The position numbers were made by a program, and so were the translations under genes. Shown here piece by piece: positions 16,962 to 28,176 of a stretch of DNA of 64,000 nt; positions within the stretch are counted from its first letter, which is position 1, and every line of letters starts with the position of its first letter. The notes below the pieces were generated by a model. The model was not told where the DNA came from, searched no databases, and saw only the letters and a program-made list of their open reading frames with translations. Source of the stretch: Phycicoccus sp. CSK15P-2 (GTDB lineage Bacteria > Actinomycetota > Actinomycetes > Actinomycetales > Dermatophilaceae); assembly GCF_016888005.1 (NCBI RefSeq), contig NZ_JAFDVE010000023.1, forward strand, positions 83,039 to 147,038, in the 5' to 3' direction.

Positions 16962-17348
16962 CTACCGGGCGTCCACGGGACCGACGTCGACGGGGCCGAC
17001 GGGATCGACGGCGACGACGGCGGACAGCTCGAGCGGCCCGTAGAGGTGCGGGAAGAGCTCGCCGGACACCGGGTCGCCCACCTCCCAGCGTAGGGGTGCC
17101 GTGAGCCGCCGCGGATCCACCGTGAGCAGCAGAAGGGGCCCGGGGTGGTCGGAGTAGAAGCGGTCGAGCACCCCGGGCCACTGCTCGGCCGTCGAGAGGT
17201 GGACGAAGCCGACGTCCGCCAGGCCGAGGCCGCGCGTGGAGCGCTCGTACCGGCCGGCCTCGACGGCAGCAGCCCACTCGTCGGCGGCGGCGAGGTGGAA
17301 CAGCGGGGCCGGGGCCGGCCGGTCCGGGGTGTCGTCCGTGGTCGTCAC
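16962..17348 (-). CDS. DUF952-family protein
   Basis: A 128-residue cytoplasmic protein matching DUF952: LFHLAAADEWAAAVEAGRYE, DVGFVHLSTAEQWPGVLDRFY and FPHLYGPLEL are its characteristic blocks. Function unknown in the family. The GTG at 17348 is the first start ahead of the conserved LFHL block. It faces the aminotransferase end to end and is divergent from the GNAT gene. Confidence 0.82.
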   Translation of the reverse strand: MTTTDDTPDRPAPAPLFHLAAADEWAAAVEAGRYERSTRGLGLADVGFVHLSTAEQWPGVLDRFYSDHPGPLLLLTVDPRRLTAPLRWEVGDPVSGELFPHLYGPLELSAVVAVDPVGPVDVGPVDAR

Positions 17349-17371
17349 GACGCCATTGTCGGGCTGTGTCG

Positions 17372-17377
17372 TACGGT
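17372..17377 (+). promoter_or_regulatory. -10 box TACGGT of the GNAT gene
   Basis: Seven bases before the ATG at 17385. Confidence 0.45.
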
Positions 17378-17384
17378 CGCGTCC

Positions 17385-17888
17385 ATGACCTCGACCGACC
17401 CCCGTATCCGTCCCGCCATCTCGCGGGATGTCCCGGCCCTCCTGCGGTTGATCCGCGACCTCGCCGAGTACGAGCGCGAGCCCGACGCCGTCGAGGCCAC
17501 GGAGGCGCACCTGCACGCCGCCCTGTTCCCCGTCGAGGGGACGCCGACGACCTTCGCGCACGTCGCCGAGGTGGAGGGCGAGGTCGTCGGGATGGCGCTG
17601 TGGTTCCTCACGTTCTCGACGTGGACGGGCACGAACGGCATCTGGCTCGAGGACCTCTACGTCACGCCGGAGCAGCGCGGCTCGGGGCTCGGCACGGCTC
17701 TCCTCGCCGCCCTCGCCGAGGTCTGTGTGAAGCGCGGCTACCGGCGGCTCGAGTGGTGGGTGCTGGACTGGAACGCCCCGAGCATCGCGTTCTACGAGTC
17801 GCTCGGCGCGCGGTCGCAGAGCGAGTGGACGACCTACCGCATGGACGGCGAGGCGCTGATGCGCCTGGCCGGGCCGCCACCGGGCTGA
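17385..17888 (+). CDS. GNAT-family N-acetyltransferase
   Basis: A 167-residue acetyl-CoA-dependent transferase. The acetyl-CoA loop is EQRGSGLGTALLAAL, preceded by IWLEDLYVTP, and the end DWNAPSIAFYESLGARSQSEW matches the diamine/spermidine acetyltransferase subgroup, so a small polyamine-like amine is a plausible acceptor. A single-domain cytoplasmic protein, probably leaderless. Confidence 0.88.
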   Translation: MTSTDPRIRPAISRDVPALLRLIRDLAEYEREPDAVEATEAHLHAALFPVEGTPTTFAHVAEVEGEVVGMALWFLTFSTWTGTNGIWLEDLYVTPEQRGSGLGTALLAALAEVCVKRGYRRLEWWVLDWNAPSIAFYESLGARSQSEWTTYRMDGEALMRLAGPPPG

Positions 17889-17980
17889 GCGAAGCGCGAC
17901 CACAGCGGGAGCGCAGCCCCTCGACCCACCGTGGTGGTCTCCGGTGACCGCCGGTCGCCACGTCCCACGGGGGAACCATC

Positions 17981-18493
17981 ATGCAGCTCGACATCTCACG
18001 CCGGTCCGTCCTCACGAGCGGTCTGCTCGGCGCCGGTGGCGCCGTGCTCCTCGCGCCGCCCGCCGAGGCGGCGATCCCGAAGGTCAAGCGGTCCGTGGTC
18101 ATGGACCGTGCCCGCTTCTGGACGAGTCGCAACGTGCAGTACGACCAGGGCGCCACCTACCCGGGCCCGGCGGGCCAGGCGCGGTACCGGTGCGACTGTT
18201 CGGGGTTCGTCTCGATGTGCCTCATGCTGCCGCCGGCCGGCCCGAACACGACCGCGCTCGCCGGGGGCACCTACACGTTCGGCATCGCCAAGGCCAACCT
18301 CAAGCGGGGGGACATGCTCGTCCGGTCCGGGGTCCACGTGGTCCTGTTCCACAAGTGGGCCAACGCCGCGCACACCCGGTTCTGGCTCTTCGAGGAGGCC
18401 TCTCCTGCACAGGACATGAACCACCGGGTGGCAGACCTGAGCGCCTACGGCGGGTACGCGGCGCGCCGTGCGCGCAACATCGTCAACGGCTGA
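17981..18493 (+). CDS. Secreted NlpC/P60-like protein
   Basis: A 170-residue exported protein. SRRSVLTSG at residues 6-14 followed by a hydrophobic stretch and PPAEAA is a twin-arginine-like signal. The papain-like fold is suggested by CDCSGFVSMCL (catalytic Cys) and MLVRSGVHVVLFHKW (catalytic His). These enzymes cut peptide bonds in peptidoglycan or act as amidases. GGGGGAA lies a few bases before the ATG. No partner gene is adjacent. Confidence 0.75.
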   Translation: MQLDISRRSVLTSGLLGAGGAVLLAPPAEAAIPKVKRSVVMDRARFWTSRNVQYDQGATYPGPAGQARYRCDCSGFVSMCLMLPPAGPNTTALAGGTYTFGIAKANLKRGDMLVRSGVHVVLFHKWANAAHTRFWLFEEASPAQDMNHRVADLSAYGGYAARRARNIVNG

Positions 18494-18506
18494 GACGGCC
18501 CCGCGT

Positions 18507-18522
18507 CCCCGGCCCGCCGGGG
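18507..18522. terminator. Short hairpin between convergent genes
   Basis: CCCCGG-CCCG-CCGGGG, a 6-bp stem just after the NlpC/P60 stop and before the spermidine-synthase-like stop. Confidence 0.35.
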
Positions 18523-18531
18523 GTCGGGAGG

Positions 18532-20039
18532 TCAGGACGGGTAGGGCGTCAGGAGCTGGTCGACCGGCGCGTAGTCGTCGGTGAGGACGGGGGAGTCGCC
18601 CACCCACGCCTCGAGCTCCGCGCCCTCGATGACCCGCCACCCCACGTCGCGCGCGTCGAGTGCCTCCTGCCACGCGGCCGTGTCGACCGGGGTGTCCGAC
18701 GCGAGCACGACGAGGTTGCCGCCCGCGTCGCCCTCGGTCGTCGCCGGCGTCGCGGCGAGGGCGACGTGGCCGAACACGGCGCGGAGCGTCTCGACCTCTG
18801 CCCGCGCGAAACCGAGCGGCGGGTAGTCGATGAGGTTCGCGGCGTACAGGCCGTCGTCGCGCAGGACCCGGCGCACCTCGCCGAGCACCTCCACCGTCGT
18901 GAGGTGCCATGGCACGCTCACCCCGCCGAAGGCGTCCCCGACGACGAGGTCGCGGGAGGAGTCGTCGACGGCGTCGAGCCCGACGCGGGCGTCCTCGACC
19001 CGTACCTCCAGGTCGGGGCCGGTCTCGAGGCCGAGCCGCCGGACGTCGACCTCGAGGACGCCGGGGTCGATCTCGGAGACCGTGCTCGTCGTCCCCGGCC
19101 GGGTCGACGCGAGCCAGCGCGGCAGGGTGAGCCCACCGCCGCCGAGGTGGTGCGCCGTGAGGGGCTCGTCCCCGGGGAAGGTGGTCTCGGTGGCGGCCGC
19201 GAGTGCCTTGACGTAGGAGAACTCCAGGTACTCGGGGTCGTCGAGGTCGACGTAGGAGTGCCGCAGGTTGTCGAGGACGAGGGACCGTCCGCCGTCCCGC
19301 TCCGGGTCGGCCCGCACGACGGCGCAGTGGTACGTCGTCTCGACGTCGCAGCCGTCCGGCAGGAACAGCGCACCGCCGGCTCCGACGACGAGGACGGCCA
19401 CGGCGGTCGCGGCGGCGGCCGTCCGCCGGGCCGCGACCTCGGTGACGACGCCGCCGACCGCGAGCAGCACCCCGAGCCCGACCATGATCCACGTGACCGG
19501 GACGGTGGAGATGAGGACGAACCCGGTGACGACGGTGCCGGTGATCGCCCCGGCGGTCCCGGTCCCGGAGAGCCGTCCGACGACCGACCCGGTCTCCTCG
19601 AGGGTCGCGAGCCGCAGCTTCGTCACCATCGGCGTCACGGCCGACAGCAGCGCACCGGGGACGACGATGCACGCCGTCGTGACCGGGAGGAGCAGTCCGC
19701 TTCCCGGCACCTCACCCGCGGCGCGGACGAGGAACGGGGTGGCCGCCACGACGGCCCCGGAGACGTACAGCAGCCGGCCGAGCTGCCCGCGGGCGTCGTG
19801 ACCGTCCGCCCAGCGGCCGCCGAGCCAGGCGCCCACCGCGATCGCGGCCAGCGCGAGCCCGATGACGAGCGTGCTCGTCTCGAGGGTGAGCCCGAAGTAC
19901 GGCGCGAGCAGCCGGAGCGCGACGATCTCGACGACGAGCACGGCGCACGACGAGCCGAAGACGAGGACGGACGCGGGCGCGTCGCCGATACCGGCCGCCG
20001 GGGTGGGTGTGGCCCGTCCGGCCCGGGCGGGTCCCGGCG

Positions 20040-20043
<4 letters not shown>
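18532..20043 (-). CDS. Membrane-embedded spermidine synthase-like protein
   Basis: A 503-residue protein with about seven membrane helices in residues 20-235 and a cytoplasmic methyltransferase-like spermidine synthase fold after that (HHLGGGGLTLPRWLAST, SEIDPGVLEVD, DLVVGDAFGGVSVPWHL). The family is common in bacteria and is only loosely tied to polyamine synthesis; the membrane half resembles transporters. It begins at GTG 20043, overlapping the NAD synthetase stop by GTGA, so it is coupled to nadE. Why the two are linked is not evident. Confidence 0.83.
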
Positions 20044-22124
<2,081 letters not shown>

Positions 22125-22130
22125 GCCGCC

Positions 22131-22136
22131 AGCCTA
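22131..22136 (-). promoter_or_regulatory. -10 box TAGGCT of nadE
   Basis: Separated by six bases from the nadE ATG at 22124, on the minus strand. Confidence 0.5.
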
Positions 22137-22158
22137 TGGGGCGGCGGCCCGGGAAGGC

Positions 22159-22629
22159 TCAGCCTCCGACGCCGCTCCACACGGCCTCGGCACCGGAGTG
22201 CCCGACGAGCACCACGAGGACGGTCAGCGCAATCGCGAGCAGGACACTGACACCGCTGAGGACCCGCAGCGGCATCGACGAGCCGGAGCCGTTGCCGGCG
22301 ACGGCCCGGCGGTGCATCATCCACAGCACCCACGAGAGGGCGGCGGTCGCGGCGAGCGTGATCGGCATGGTCTCGCCGATCTCGGCGTGCTGCTCCACGA
22401 GGTCGCCCCCACCGCCGATGCGTTCCCGCAGGGCCTCTCCCGACTGCCCCGCGGCGATGGCCGAGACGAACGTGACGCTCGCGAGGAGGGGCAGGGCGAG
22501 GCCGATCCGGCTCCGAAGCCTCTCGGAGACGACGAACAGGACCAGGAGCAGCGCGGTGAGCGGGGTGAGGACGACGACCGCGTGGACGACGAGCGGGTGG
22601 ACCGGGATGCCGAGGATCGTGTCGAACAA
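22159..22629 (-). CDS. DUF2231-like membrane protein
   Basis: A 156-residue protein with four membrane helices (about 10-32, 43-60, 87-105, 128-147). FDTILGIPVHPLVVHAVVVLTPL at the N-terminus is the DUF2231 signature with its conserved histidines. The TTG at 22629 is chosen because GGAGG stands six bases upstream and no ATG or GTG precedes the family start. Function unknown. Divergent from the MFS gene. Confidence 0.8.
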   Translation of the reverse strand: MFDTILGIPVHPLVVHAVVVLTPLTALLLVLFVVSERLRSRIGLALPLLASVTFVSAIAAGQSGEALRERIGGGGDLVEQHAEIGETMPITLAATAALSWVLWMMHRRAVAGNGSGSSMPLRVLSGVSVLLAIALTVLVVLVGHSGAEAVWSGVGG

Positions 22630-22735
22630 CGGAGACCTCCGGGACGGGCGCAGCGGGGTGCCGGGCGCTGCCCCCACTCTGCCGGTTCCGCGGCCCGCTG
22701 TGGAGGCCGGAACCTGACAGGACGGGAGTGACATC

Positions 22736-22748
22736 CGGACAGTGTCCG
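22736..22748. promoter_or_regulatory. Inverted repeat upstream of MFS gene
   Basis: CGGACA-G-TGTCCG, a perfect 6-1-6 repeat between the divergent DUF2231 and MFS genes. Its centre is the alternative GTG at 22742, which argues that the MFS gene starts downstream. Confidence 0.4.
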
Positions 22749-22795
22749 TCGGTCCGACCGGGAATGCCTCCGACGGCGACCGCCTTGGATCTCTC

Positions 22796-23998
22796 GTGCC
22801 GCGCCCCCGCCACCCGTTCCTCGCCACCCTCGCCCTCATCCTCGGCGGCGTGGCCATCGGGACGACCGAGTTCGTGACCATGGGCCTCCTGCCCCAGATC
22901 GCGGACGGCGTGTCGGTCGGGATCCCGGAGGCCGGGCACACGATCTCGGCGTACGCCGCCGGGGTGGTGGTCGGCGCGCCGCTCATCGCAGCGCTGGGAG
23001 CAACGCTGCCGCGCAAGGGCCTGCTCCTCGCGCTGATGGTCGCGTTCGTCGTCGGCAACGTGCTGAGCGCCGTCGCGCCGTCGTACGAGACGCTCTTCGG
23101 CGCGCGGTTCGTCGCCGGGTTGCCGCACGGGGCGTTCTTCGGTGTGGGGGCGCTCGTCGCGGTCGACCTCGCACCGCCGGGCCGCTCGGGGCGGGCCGTC
23201 GGCCGGATGATGCTCGGCCTGCCCATCGCCAACGTGCTGGGCGTGCCGGGTGCGACCTGGCTGGGCCAGCACGCCGGGTGGCGGTCGGCGTACTGGCTGG
23301 TCACGGTGCTCGGGCTCGCCACTGTCGCGCTCCTCGCGGCAACCGTCCCGCACCTCCCCGGTGACCGCTCGCGCACGGTGCGTGCCGAGCTCGGGGCGCT
23401 GCGGAACCTCCAGGTCGTGCTCACGCTCGCGGTCGGGGCGGTCGGTTTCGGTGGGATGTTCGCGATGTACTCGTACATCGCGCCGACGGTCACCGAGGTC
23501 ACCGGACTGCCGCAGTCCGCCGTGCCGGTGTTCCTCCTCGTGTTCGGCGCGGCCGGGGTCGTCGGCAACCTCGTCGCGGGGAGGATGGGGGACTGGTCGG
23601 TGCTGCGCTCGGTGGTCATCGGGATGGTGGGTGTGGGCGCCTCGCTCGCGGTGTTCGCGCTCGTCGCGCCGTACGCCGTGCCTGCGCTGGTCGTGCTGGC
23701 CATGACGTCCTTGTTGACTGCCGTGCTCGTCATCAACCTCCAGCTGCGGCTCATGCAGGTGGCCGGCCCGGCGCAAACCCTCGCCGCAGCCGGCAACCAC
23801 GCGGCGCTCAACCTCGCGAACGCGCTCGGGGCGTGGCTGGGTGGGGCCGTCATCGCCGCCGGGTTCGGGTACACGGCGCCGTCCTGGGTCGGGGTGGCCC
23901 TGGCCGGGCTCGGGCTGGTCGTGCTGGCGGTGTCGGTGCGGGTCCACCAGCGCGACACCGGCCGCACGCTGCACCGCCGAGCGCCCGCCACGCCGTAG
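22796..23998 (+). CDS. MFS transporter, AraJ/NepI-like DHA1 subfamily
   Basis: A 400-residue proton-coupled exporter with 12 predicted helices. The N-terminus FLATLALILGGVAIGTTEFVTMGLLP is the hallmark of the AraJ/NepI/PbuE subgroup, which exports sugars, purine nucleosides or drugs. The GTG at 22796 is preferred over GTG 22742 because homology starts there and because an inverted repeat covers the upstream one; neither has a good Shine-Dalgarno. Substrate unknown. Confidence 0.88.
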   Translation: MPRPRHPFLATLALILGGVAIGTTEFVTMGLLPQIADGVSVGIPEAGHTISAYAAGVVVGAPLIAALGATLPRKGLLLALMVAFVVGNVLSAVAPSYETLFGARFVAGLPHGAFFGVGALVAVDLAPPGRSGRAVGRMMLGLPIANVLGVPGATWLGQHAGWRSAYWLVTVLGLATVALLAATVPHLPGDRSRTVRAELGALRNLQVVLTLAVGAVGFGGMFAMYSYIAPTVTEVTGLPQSAVPVFLLVFGAAGVVGNLVAGRMGDWSVLRSVVIGMVGVGASLAVFALVAPYAVPALVVLAMTSLLTAVLVINLQLRLMQVAGPAQTLAAAGNHAALNLANALGAWLGGAVIAAGFGYTAPSWVGVALAGLGLVVLAVSVRVHQRDTGRTLHRRAPATP

Positions 23999-24013
23999 CG
24001 CGTGCGGAGCGCC

Positions 24014-24051
24014 CGCCGTGCCGCCCGGGGTGGTGCCCGGACGGCACGGCG
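24014..24051. terminator. Bidirectional hairpin
   Basis: CGCCGTGCCG and CGGCACGGCG form a 10-bp stem with an inner CCCGG/CCGGG extension, between the convergent MFS and old-yellow-enzyme genes. Confidence 0.65.
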
Positions 24052-24056
24052 AACGG

Positions 24057-25148
24057 TCAAGCCACCTCGTCCTCGAGGAAGGGGTAGTCGGTGTAGCCCT
24101 CGGCGCCGCCGCCGTAGAACGTGGCGGCGTCCGGGTCGTTGAGCGGGGCGCCCTCTCGCCAGCGCCGCGGCAGGTCGGGGTTCGCGAGGAACGGCCGTCC
24201 GACGACGACCGCGTCGGCGAGGCCCTCGCGGACCAGGGCCTCGGCGGAGTCCTTCGTCGTCACGGTGCCGAAGCCGTCGTTGAGCAGGAACGGGCCGTCG
24301 TGCAGCGCCCGGATGGTGCTCGTGATGTCGGCGTGGGCGTCGGCGAGGACGGAGACGTACGCGATGCCGAGGTCGGCGATCCCGGTCATCAGTGCCGTGT
24401 AGGTGGCCGTGGTCTCGGCCGGGTCGTCCTCGATGACGCCCTGGATGTTGTGCGCGGGGGACAGGCGCAGGCCCACCTTGTCGGCGCCGATCTCGGCGGC
24501 GACGGCGCGGACGACCTCGACACCGAACCTGGCGCGGGCCTCGGGTGAGCCGCCGTAGCCGTCGGTGCGCCGGTTCGAGGCCGGGGAGAGGAACTGGTGG
24601 ACGAGGTAGCCGTTGGCACCGTGCACCTCGATGCCGTCGAGGCCCGCGTCCACCGCGTTGCGAGCGGCCGCGACGTGCTCCTGCACGATCGAGGTGATCT
24701 CGACCTCGTCGAGCGCGCGGGGCACCGGGTGGGGCTTCGGGCCCTCGGCGGTGAACATGTCGCCGGGGGCCGCTATGGCACTCGGTGCGACGCTCCCGAG
24801 GCCGTGCTTGTTGTCGGGGTGCGCGACCCGGCCGACGTGCATGAGCTGGACGACGATGCGGCCGCCGTCGGCGTGGACGGCGTCGGCGACCCGGCGCCAG
24901 CCCCGGACCTGCTCGGCGCTGTGGATGCCGGGGGTGTTCAGGTAGCCCTGGCCGACGGCGCTCGGCTGCGTGCCCTCGGTGACGACGAGCGCGGCCGACG
25001 CGCGCTGGCGGTAGTACTCGACCTGGAGGTCGGTGGGCACGCCGTTCTCGTCGGCGCGGTTGCGGGTCAGCGGCGCCAGGACGATGCGGTGGGGCAGTTC
25101 TCCGAGCGAGGTGGTCAGGGGTGTGAACAGGTCGGTCATGAAAGCCAT
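24057..25148 (-). CDS. Old yellow enzyme-family alkene reductase
   Basis: A 363-residue FMN enzyme that reduces activated C=C bonds with NAD(P)H, typically a stress or xenobiotic function. The TIM barrel shows RIVLAPLTRNRA, GRIVVQLMHVGRVAHPD, GIEVHGANGYLVHQFLSPA and NRRTDGYGGS, all diagnostic. ATG 25148 and ATG 25139 (MTDLFTPL) are both possible starts; the second fits the family better. An inverted repeat upstream suggests a dedicated regulator, not present here. Confidence 0.92.
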   Translation of the reverse strand: MAFMTDLFTPLTTSLGELPHRIVLAPLTRNRADENGVPTDLQVEYYRQRASAALVVTEGTQPSAVGQGYLNTPGIHSAEQVRGWRRVADAVHADGGRIVVQLMHVGRVAHPDNKHGLGSVAPSAIAAPGDMFTAEGPKPHPVPRALDEVEITSIVQEHVAAARNAVDAGLDGIEVHGANGYLVHQFLSPASNRRTDGYGGSPEARARFGVEVVRAVAAEIGADKVGLRLSPAHNIQGVIEDDPAETTATYTALMTGIADLGIAYVSVLADAHADITSTIRALHDGPFLLNDGFGTVTTKDSAEALVREGLADAVVVGRPFLANPDLPRRWREGAPLNDPDAATFYGGGAEGYTDYPFLEDEVA

Positions 25149-25209
25149 CCGATCGGTCGGGGTCGAGGGCCGGACGCCGCCGTCCGGGGCCGCGGCAGGG
25201 GCACGGCTC

Positions 25210-25223
25210 GTTGACGCTTCAAC
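25210..25223. promoter_or_regulatory. Candidate operator of the OYE gene
   Basis: GTTGA-CGCT-TCAAC, a 5-4-5 inverted repeat 62 bases ahead of the OYE start in an AT-richer patch. MarR- or HxlR-type regulators often control such genes through sites like this. Confidence 0.4.
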
Positions 25224-25263
25224 AACATTCCTCGCGCAGCATTCCCCAGCGCTCCCGGCCCCC

Positions 25264-25286
25264 CCGAGCCCCGAAGGGGCCCTCGG
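25264..25286 (-). terminator. Terminator of the DUF222-HNH gene
   Basis: CCGAG/CTCGG with inner CCCC/GGGG around a GAA loop, beginning 28 bases past the HNH stop. Confidence 0.5.
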
Positions 25287-25313
25287 ACCGGGAGTCGCCG
25301 AACGCGGCGGGTG

Positions 25314-27179
25314 TCAGAACGGAGGCGGGTCGTCGGCGTGAGCGCGGGCGCGGTGCCAGGTGGCGGTGTGGATCGTGACCGGGCTTCCGCGCACCCGACA
25401 GGCAGCGAGCCGGTGTTCGAGGTGGTGCTCGAGGGCGCTGTGCTGCGCGTCGGGGAGGGTGGCTCCTGCGGTGACGGACACCGCTCCGCGCGTCACCCCG
25501 CGACTCACCTCGTCTGTGCTCACCCCTTCGGCGTTCGGGACATCGGATCTCATTCCCTCGGTGCCGGACCCCGGCAGCACGGCGAGGCTCCGGTGGTCGG
25601 GTGGGCGCGTGGTGCGGACCCGACCGGTGGGGTCCGTCCAGGTGAGCGTGGCGTCGAGATGGAGGAGGGCGGACCACCCCTGCAGCTGTTTGACGCGGTG
25701 GTGGCGGCGGCACAGGCAGGCGAGGTTGGACGCGGTGGTCGGGCCGGCAGGCCAGGGCCGCACGTGGTCCAGATCGCAGAAGCGTGCGGAGACATGGCAG
25801 CCGGGGAAGCGGCAGCGCCCGTCACGGGCCCTGACGAGCGCTGCGAGCCGTCGCCCGGGGCGGTAGGACTCGGTGGCGAGCGCGTCGTCGGTGTCGACGA
25901 GCGCTCCGGTGGACGGGTGGTACCGCACGGGGCGCCCGGCCTGTGCGCCGGAGAAGCGGCCGGCCGGGCGTTGCTCGGCGGTGGCCGCCGCCGAAGCCGC
26001 CCGGCCGATCCAGGCGCGCGCGACGAGCTGGGGCTCGCTCGACCCCGGAGCGATGACCTCGACGAGGTCGTCGTCCCCGTGGCCTGGGCCGGTGCTGTTC
26101 CCGCGAGCCATCTCCACGGCGCCACCCGGATGCGCTTCCCGCGTGCCGGTGCGGCCGGACCGCGTTGCGGTGGTGTCGATGTCGCCGGGCCTTGCAGTGG
26201 CATCAGTGGCGACGGGGACGACCTGGGGCTCCGAGCTGTGGTGGGCGGGCGCGAGGCCGGGCTCTGACGAGCTGGTCGCGGGCGTGACCTCGGGGTCCGG
26301 GGCGTGGGCTGCGGGCGCGGCGTCGGGCCCCGAGGTGTGGTCGGCGGTGACCACCTGCACCCGGACGTCGACGGTCGCGCTGCCGGTGACGAGGTCGGTG
26401 AGCGCCTTGGCCCGAGCACGGTCGATACGCGCACAGGTGCCGTCGGTGGTGTACCGCTGTGCGAGGGCGTCGACGGCGGCCCATGCGGTGCATGCCTCCT
26501 CGGCGGGGAAGGTGCCGAACCAGGTGTCGACCCCGGGCTCCTCGACCCACCGTCGCAGCCCCGACTCGGCGCGGGCGCGGACCGCCCGCTGCCGCAGCAG
26601 GTCGGGGGAGATGCGGGCGAGCTGCTGCCGGACCCGGCGACGGAGGCGAGGCGCGTCGTCGACCGCGAGATGGCACTCGACGGCACCGACGACGGCGGCG
26701 GCGACCGCCGCCGGAACCTCCTCGAGCTCGTGGGCGACCACTCCGGCACGGAAGGCGTCCAGGCGCCCGGCGGCCATCGCGGCGTGCAGGCCGCCCAGCC
26801 CGGTCTCGGTGCCGGACCCCTCGGGCCCGTCGGCGGCGAGACGGACCGCCTGACGGACCCTGCGCTCGGCGTGCGCCGCAGTGGCGCCCAGGACCCCGGA
26901 GACGATCCCGGGCGCGTCGAGTGCGACGTGTCCGGTGGCGCGGTGGGTCTCGACGACCTCGCCGGTCTCGAGCACCTCGGCCTCGATCGCCGCGAGCCGC
27001 ACGATGGCGACGTCCTGCGCAGCGGCGACCTCACGACCGAGCGCCTCGAGCTCACCGAGCGCGGCCGCCCACTCCGCACGCGACCCGCGCACGCCACTGA
27101 CCGGTCCGGCCGACGCGAGTCGCGCACGCGCCTCGCCCGCGGCGTGCAGCACCTCCTGCGGACCGGCCGGTGTCGTCAT
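25314..27179 (-). CDS. DUF222 and HNH endonuclease domain protein (13E12-type)
   Basis: A 621-residue protein of the 13E12 repeat family found in multiple copies in actinobacteria. The N-terminal DUF222 region spans about residues 20-300; an Ala/Pro/Ser/Thr-rich linker follows; the C-terminus has the HNH nuclease RDGRCRFPGC, FCDLDHVRPWP and LCRRHHRVK with its zinc-binding Cys and His. It is presumed to nick or cut DNA, perhaps linked to mobility. The ATG at 27179 has AGGGGGA upstream; a GTG at 27200 is the alternative. A perfect LexA-type box lies 39 bases ahead, indicating induction by DNA damage, as reported for several mycobacterial 13E12 genes. Confidence 0.9.
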   Translation of the reverse strand: MTTPAGPQEVLHAAGEARARLASAGPVSGVRGSRAEWAAALGELEALGREVAAAQDVAIVRLAAIEAEVLETGEVVETHRATGHVALDAPGIVSGVLGATAAHAERRVRQAVRLAADGPEGSGTETGLGGLHAAMAAGRLDAFRAGVVAHELEEVPAAVAAAVVGAVECHLAVDDAPRLRRRVRQQLARISPDLLRQRAVRARAESGLRRWVEEPGVDTWFGTFPAEEACTAWAAVDALAQRYTTDGTCARIDRARAKALTDLVTGSATVDVRVQVVTADHTSGPDAAPAAHAPDPEVTPATSSSEPGLAPAHHSSEPQVVPVATDATARPGDIDTTATRSGRTGTREAHPGGAVEMARGNSTGPGHGDDDLVEVIAPGSSEPQLVARAWIGRAASAAATAEQRPAGRFSGAQAGRPVRYHPSTGALVDTDDALATESYRPGRRLAALVRARDGRCRFPGCHVSARFCDLDHVRPWPAGPTTASNLACLCRRHHRVKQLQGWSALLHLDATLTWTDPTGRVRTTRPPDHRSLAVLPGSGTEGMRSDVPNAEGVSTDEVSRGVTRGAVSVTAGATLPDAQHSALEHHLEHRLAACRVRGSPVTIHTATWHRARAHADDPPPF

Positions 27180-27215
27180 CGCGTCCCCCTGTCCTCCCAC
27201 GAGTCTCCCCGAGAA

Positions 27216-27231
27216 TAGAACACGTGTTCGA
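27216..27231. promoter_or_regulatory. LexA (SOS) box
   Basis: TAGAACACGTGTTCGA contains the perfect palindrome GAACACGTGTTC and matches the actinobacterial/Bacillus SOS consensus CGAAC-N4-GTTCG apart from its first base. It is placed at the DUF222-HNH promoter. Confidence 0.75.
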
Positions 27232-27365
27232 TCATGTCAAGGGCTTGCCCGCTCGGCCACGCCCTCGCGGAGCACGAACAACGGGCGGCGTCACCCTCCG
27301 CGGACGGTGAGACACCGCACGACTCCACCCGCCGTTGCGCGACCACCTACCCCGCCGGGTTCTCG

Positions 27366-27371
27366 TAGGCT
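27366..27371 (+). promoter_or_regulatory. -10 box TAGGCT of the crotonase operon
   Basis: Seven bases before the ATG at 27379. Confidence 0.5.
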
Positions 27372-27378
27372 GTGGCGC

Positions 27379-28176
27379 ATGGTGCATCCGGTGTCGTGTG
27401 TGACCGAAGGCGGGATCGCGCGGGTGCGCCTCGAGCGGCCAGACAAGCTCAACGCGCTCACCCTCGACACGCTGGACGCGCTCGTCGGGACCGCGCGCTC
27501 CCTGCGCGCCGACCGCACCCTGCGCGGCGTCGTCCTCAGCGGCGCCGGTGACTCCTTCTGTGCCGGACTCGACTTCGCCACCGTGCTCCGCGACCCGCCA
27601 CGGGTCGCCCGGGCCTTCGCCCCCCGCCCGTGGCGCGGCACCAACCTCTTCCAGGAGGCCTGCTGGGCCTGGCGCCGGCTGCCCGTCCCCGTCGTCGCCG
27701 CGGTCCACGGTCACTGCTACGGCGGTGGACTGCAGATCGCCCTCGCCGCCGACCTGCGGATGACCACGCCGGACGCGCGGTGGTCGGTCCTGGAGGCCAA
27801 GTGGGGTCTCGTCCCCGACATGAGCGGTATCCAGGCGCTCTCCCAGCAGGTGCGGATGGACGTCGCCAAGCGGCTGACGATGACCGGTGAGGTCGTCTCC
27901 GGCGAGCGTGCCGTCGAGCTCGGTCTCGCGAGCGAGGTGCACGCCGACCCGGCGGCCGCCGCGAGCGCCTTCCTCGACGAGGTCACCACGCGCTCACCGG
28001 ACTCCGTGGCCGCGACGAAGCGGCTGTTCGAGCGCACGTGGTCCTCCGGTCCACGGCGCACCTTCTCCCGCGAGCGCCTGGAGCAGGCCAGGCTGCTCCG
28101 CCGCGGCAACACCCGTACGGCCCGCGAGGCCGCCCTCGAACGACGCGAGCCGAGCTTCGGCCCGAGGGCCCGATGA
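27379..28176 (+). CDS. Enoyl-CoA hydratase/isomerase-family protein
   Basis: A 265-residue crotonase-fold enzyme acting on a CoA thioester, probably in fatty acid or related degradation. ARVRLERPDKLNAL, LSGAGDSFCAGLDF (oxyanion hole) and VAAVHGHCYGGGLQIALAADLR are typical. KWGLVPDMSG carries an acidic residue near the second catalytic position. It overlaps the following molybdopterin oxidoreductase gene by ATGA, and an SDR follows that, so the three may form one operon. Confidence 0.9.
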   Translation: MVHPVSCVTEGGIARVRLERPDKLNALTLDTLDALVGTARSLRADRTLRGVVLSGAGDSFCAGLDFATVLRDPPRVARAFAPRPWRGTNLFQEACWAWRRLPVPVVAAVHGHCYGGGLQIALAADLRMTTPDARWSVLEAKWGLVPDMSGIQALSQQVRMDVAKRLTMTGEVVSGERAVELGLASEVHADPAAAASAFLDEVTTRSPDSVAATKRLFERTWSSGPRRTFSRERLEQARLLRRGNTRTAREAALERREPSFGPRAR

